Of a DNA stretch of 64,000 nt, positions 62,998-64,000 are shown piece after piece. Both the position numbers and the translations under genes were made by a program. The stretch covers positions 41,744,922 through 41,808,921 of the forward strand of contig NC_054743.1 in assembly GCF_018143015.1 (NCBI RefSeq), written 5' to 3'. Under the pieces are notes generated by a model. It saw only the letters and a list, made by a program, of their open reading frames with translations, did not search any database and was not told where the DNA came from. The stretch is from Lytechinus variegatus (taxonomy: Eukaryota > Echinodermata > Echinoidea > Temnopleuroida > Toxopneustidae). The first letter of the stretch is position 1, and each line of letters starts with the position of its first letter.

Positions 62998-64000
62998 AAT
63001 CAGGGTACTAATGGATAATTCGTTTTTCATACCCGTTCAGCGTACAGCGAAAACGGAAAATCAGTACGTGGTTCGGTCTTTGAAAACAAAAAACGAAATC
63101 ACAGCGTGAAAACCCGTGCTGTGATTTCGTTTTTGTTGATCAAAAACAGAATATTGAAATCAGAAATGTTTTGGGCTCTCTCTGATTTCTCATTTTATAT
63201 TTGTGTTTTTATGTATCAAAAACAAAACCAGAACACGCTCTCCGCTCCGTGATTCCGTTTGTAAAAACGAAAACAGCGAAGACGAGATCAGAGACTCCCT
63301 TTTCCAGTCCCTGCAACGTGATTTCGTTTTTCGTACAACCTACAGGCATATTAAAGAGCGCCCTCCAGGAGGTGAGGCAAGTTTCAATGGAGGTTTTCAT
63401 AAACTGTATATGTTGAAGCCAGTTTAAAAGGAGGTGAGGCAAGTTTCAATGGAGGTTTTTATAACTGTACTCTAAATTATGTTGAAGCCAATTTAAATGG
63501 AGGTGAGGCAGGTTTCAATGGAGCTCAGTTTTTTAAAAAGAATAAACTGTACCACACAATGTGGTGAAGCCAGTTTAAAAGGAGTTTTTTTTTCAAAAGA
63601 ATAAACTGTACCACACATTATGGTGAGCCAGTTTAAAAGGAGGTGAGGCAAGTTTCAATGGAGGTTTTTTTTCAAAAGAATAAACTGTACCACACATTAT
63701 GGTAAAGCCAGTTTGAAAGGAGGTGAGGCAGGTTTCAATGGAGCTCGCAGTTTTTTAAAAAGAATAAACTGTACCACACATTATGGTGAAGCCAAAGGAG
63801 GTGAGGCAAGTTTCAATGGAGGTTTTTTTTCAAAAGAATAAACTGTACCACACATTATGGTGAAGCCAGTTTAAATGGAGGTGAGGCAGGTTTCAATGGA
63901 GCTCAGTTTTTTTAAAAGAATAAACTGTACCACACATTATGGTGAAGCCACTTTAAAAGGAGGTGAGGCAAGTTTCAATGGAGGTTTTTATAACTGTACT
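62998..64000 (+). mobile_element. Second foldback element, left arm, cut by window end
   Basis: Outer domain copy C (62998-63367) nearly identical to copy A, followed by an array of ~78 bp units from 63368 to the window end. Confidence 0.85.

Overview
The window is eukaryotic and AT-rich. It has a multi-exon gene with GT-AG introns, many tRNA-derived SINEs, palindromic MITEs, a Tc1 transposon, microsatellites and foldback DNA. Repeat content, intron density and the TU-like foldback repeat suggest a marine deuterostome, most likely a sea urchin. That assignment is inference from repeat style, not from a marker gene.

Region 1 to 38,674, plus strand: the 3' half of one very large gene. I reconstructed 37 exons whose phases join without a break into about 1,585 codons ending at a TAA at 38,672-38,674. 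The product is the C-terminal half of a VPS13 family bridge-like lipid-transfer protein. It comprises an acidic linker and last core segment, the adaptor-binding (VAB/SHR-BD) region, the ATG2-C/DH-like amphipathic region and a C-terminal PH-like domain. It is closest to the VPS13A/C type. The start of the gene lies outside the window.

The introns are full of structure. At least eight GAT/GGT microsatellites lie just downstream of splice donors, all in the same strand sense. Six exon-intron boundaries have been copied locally into short tandem or dispersed arrays; one copy offers an in-frame alternative acceptor. A SINE tail abuts one acceptor, and one intron uses a GC donor. Intron 26 holds a broken Tc1-like transposon with IR/DR ends. 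Introns 16 and 33 each hold a nearly identical ~1.1 kb element of tandem repeats carrying DR1 nuclear-receptor half-site pairs.

Region 38.7 to 57.7 kb: the VPS13 3' UTR (end undetermined) and intergenic DNA with SINEs and several MITE families. I see no convincing second gene; a possible minus-strand terminal exon lies at 56,432-56,484.

Region 57.8 to 64 kb: a large foldback structure. A unique outer domain of ~375 bp leads into an array of ~78 bp units, a short loop, the same array inverted, then an inverted, shortened outer domain. Two further direct copies of the outer domain follow, the last leading into another array that runs off the window. It resembles sea urchin TU foldback transposons in architecture.
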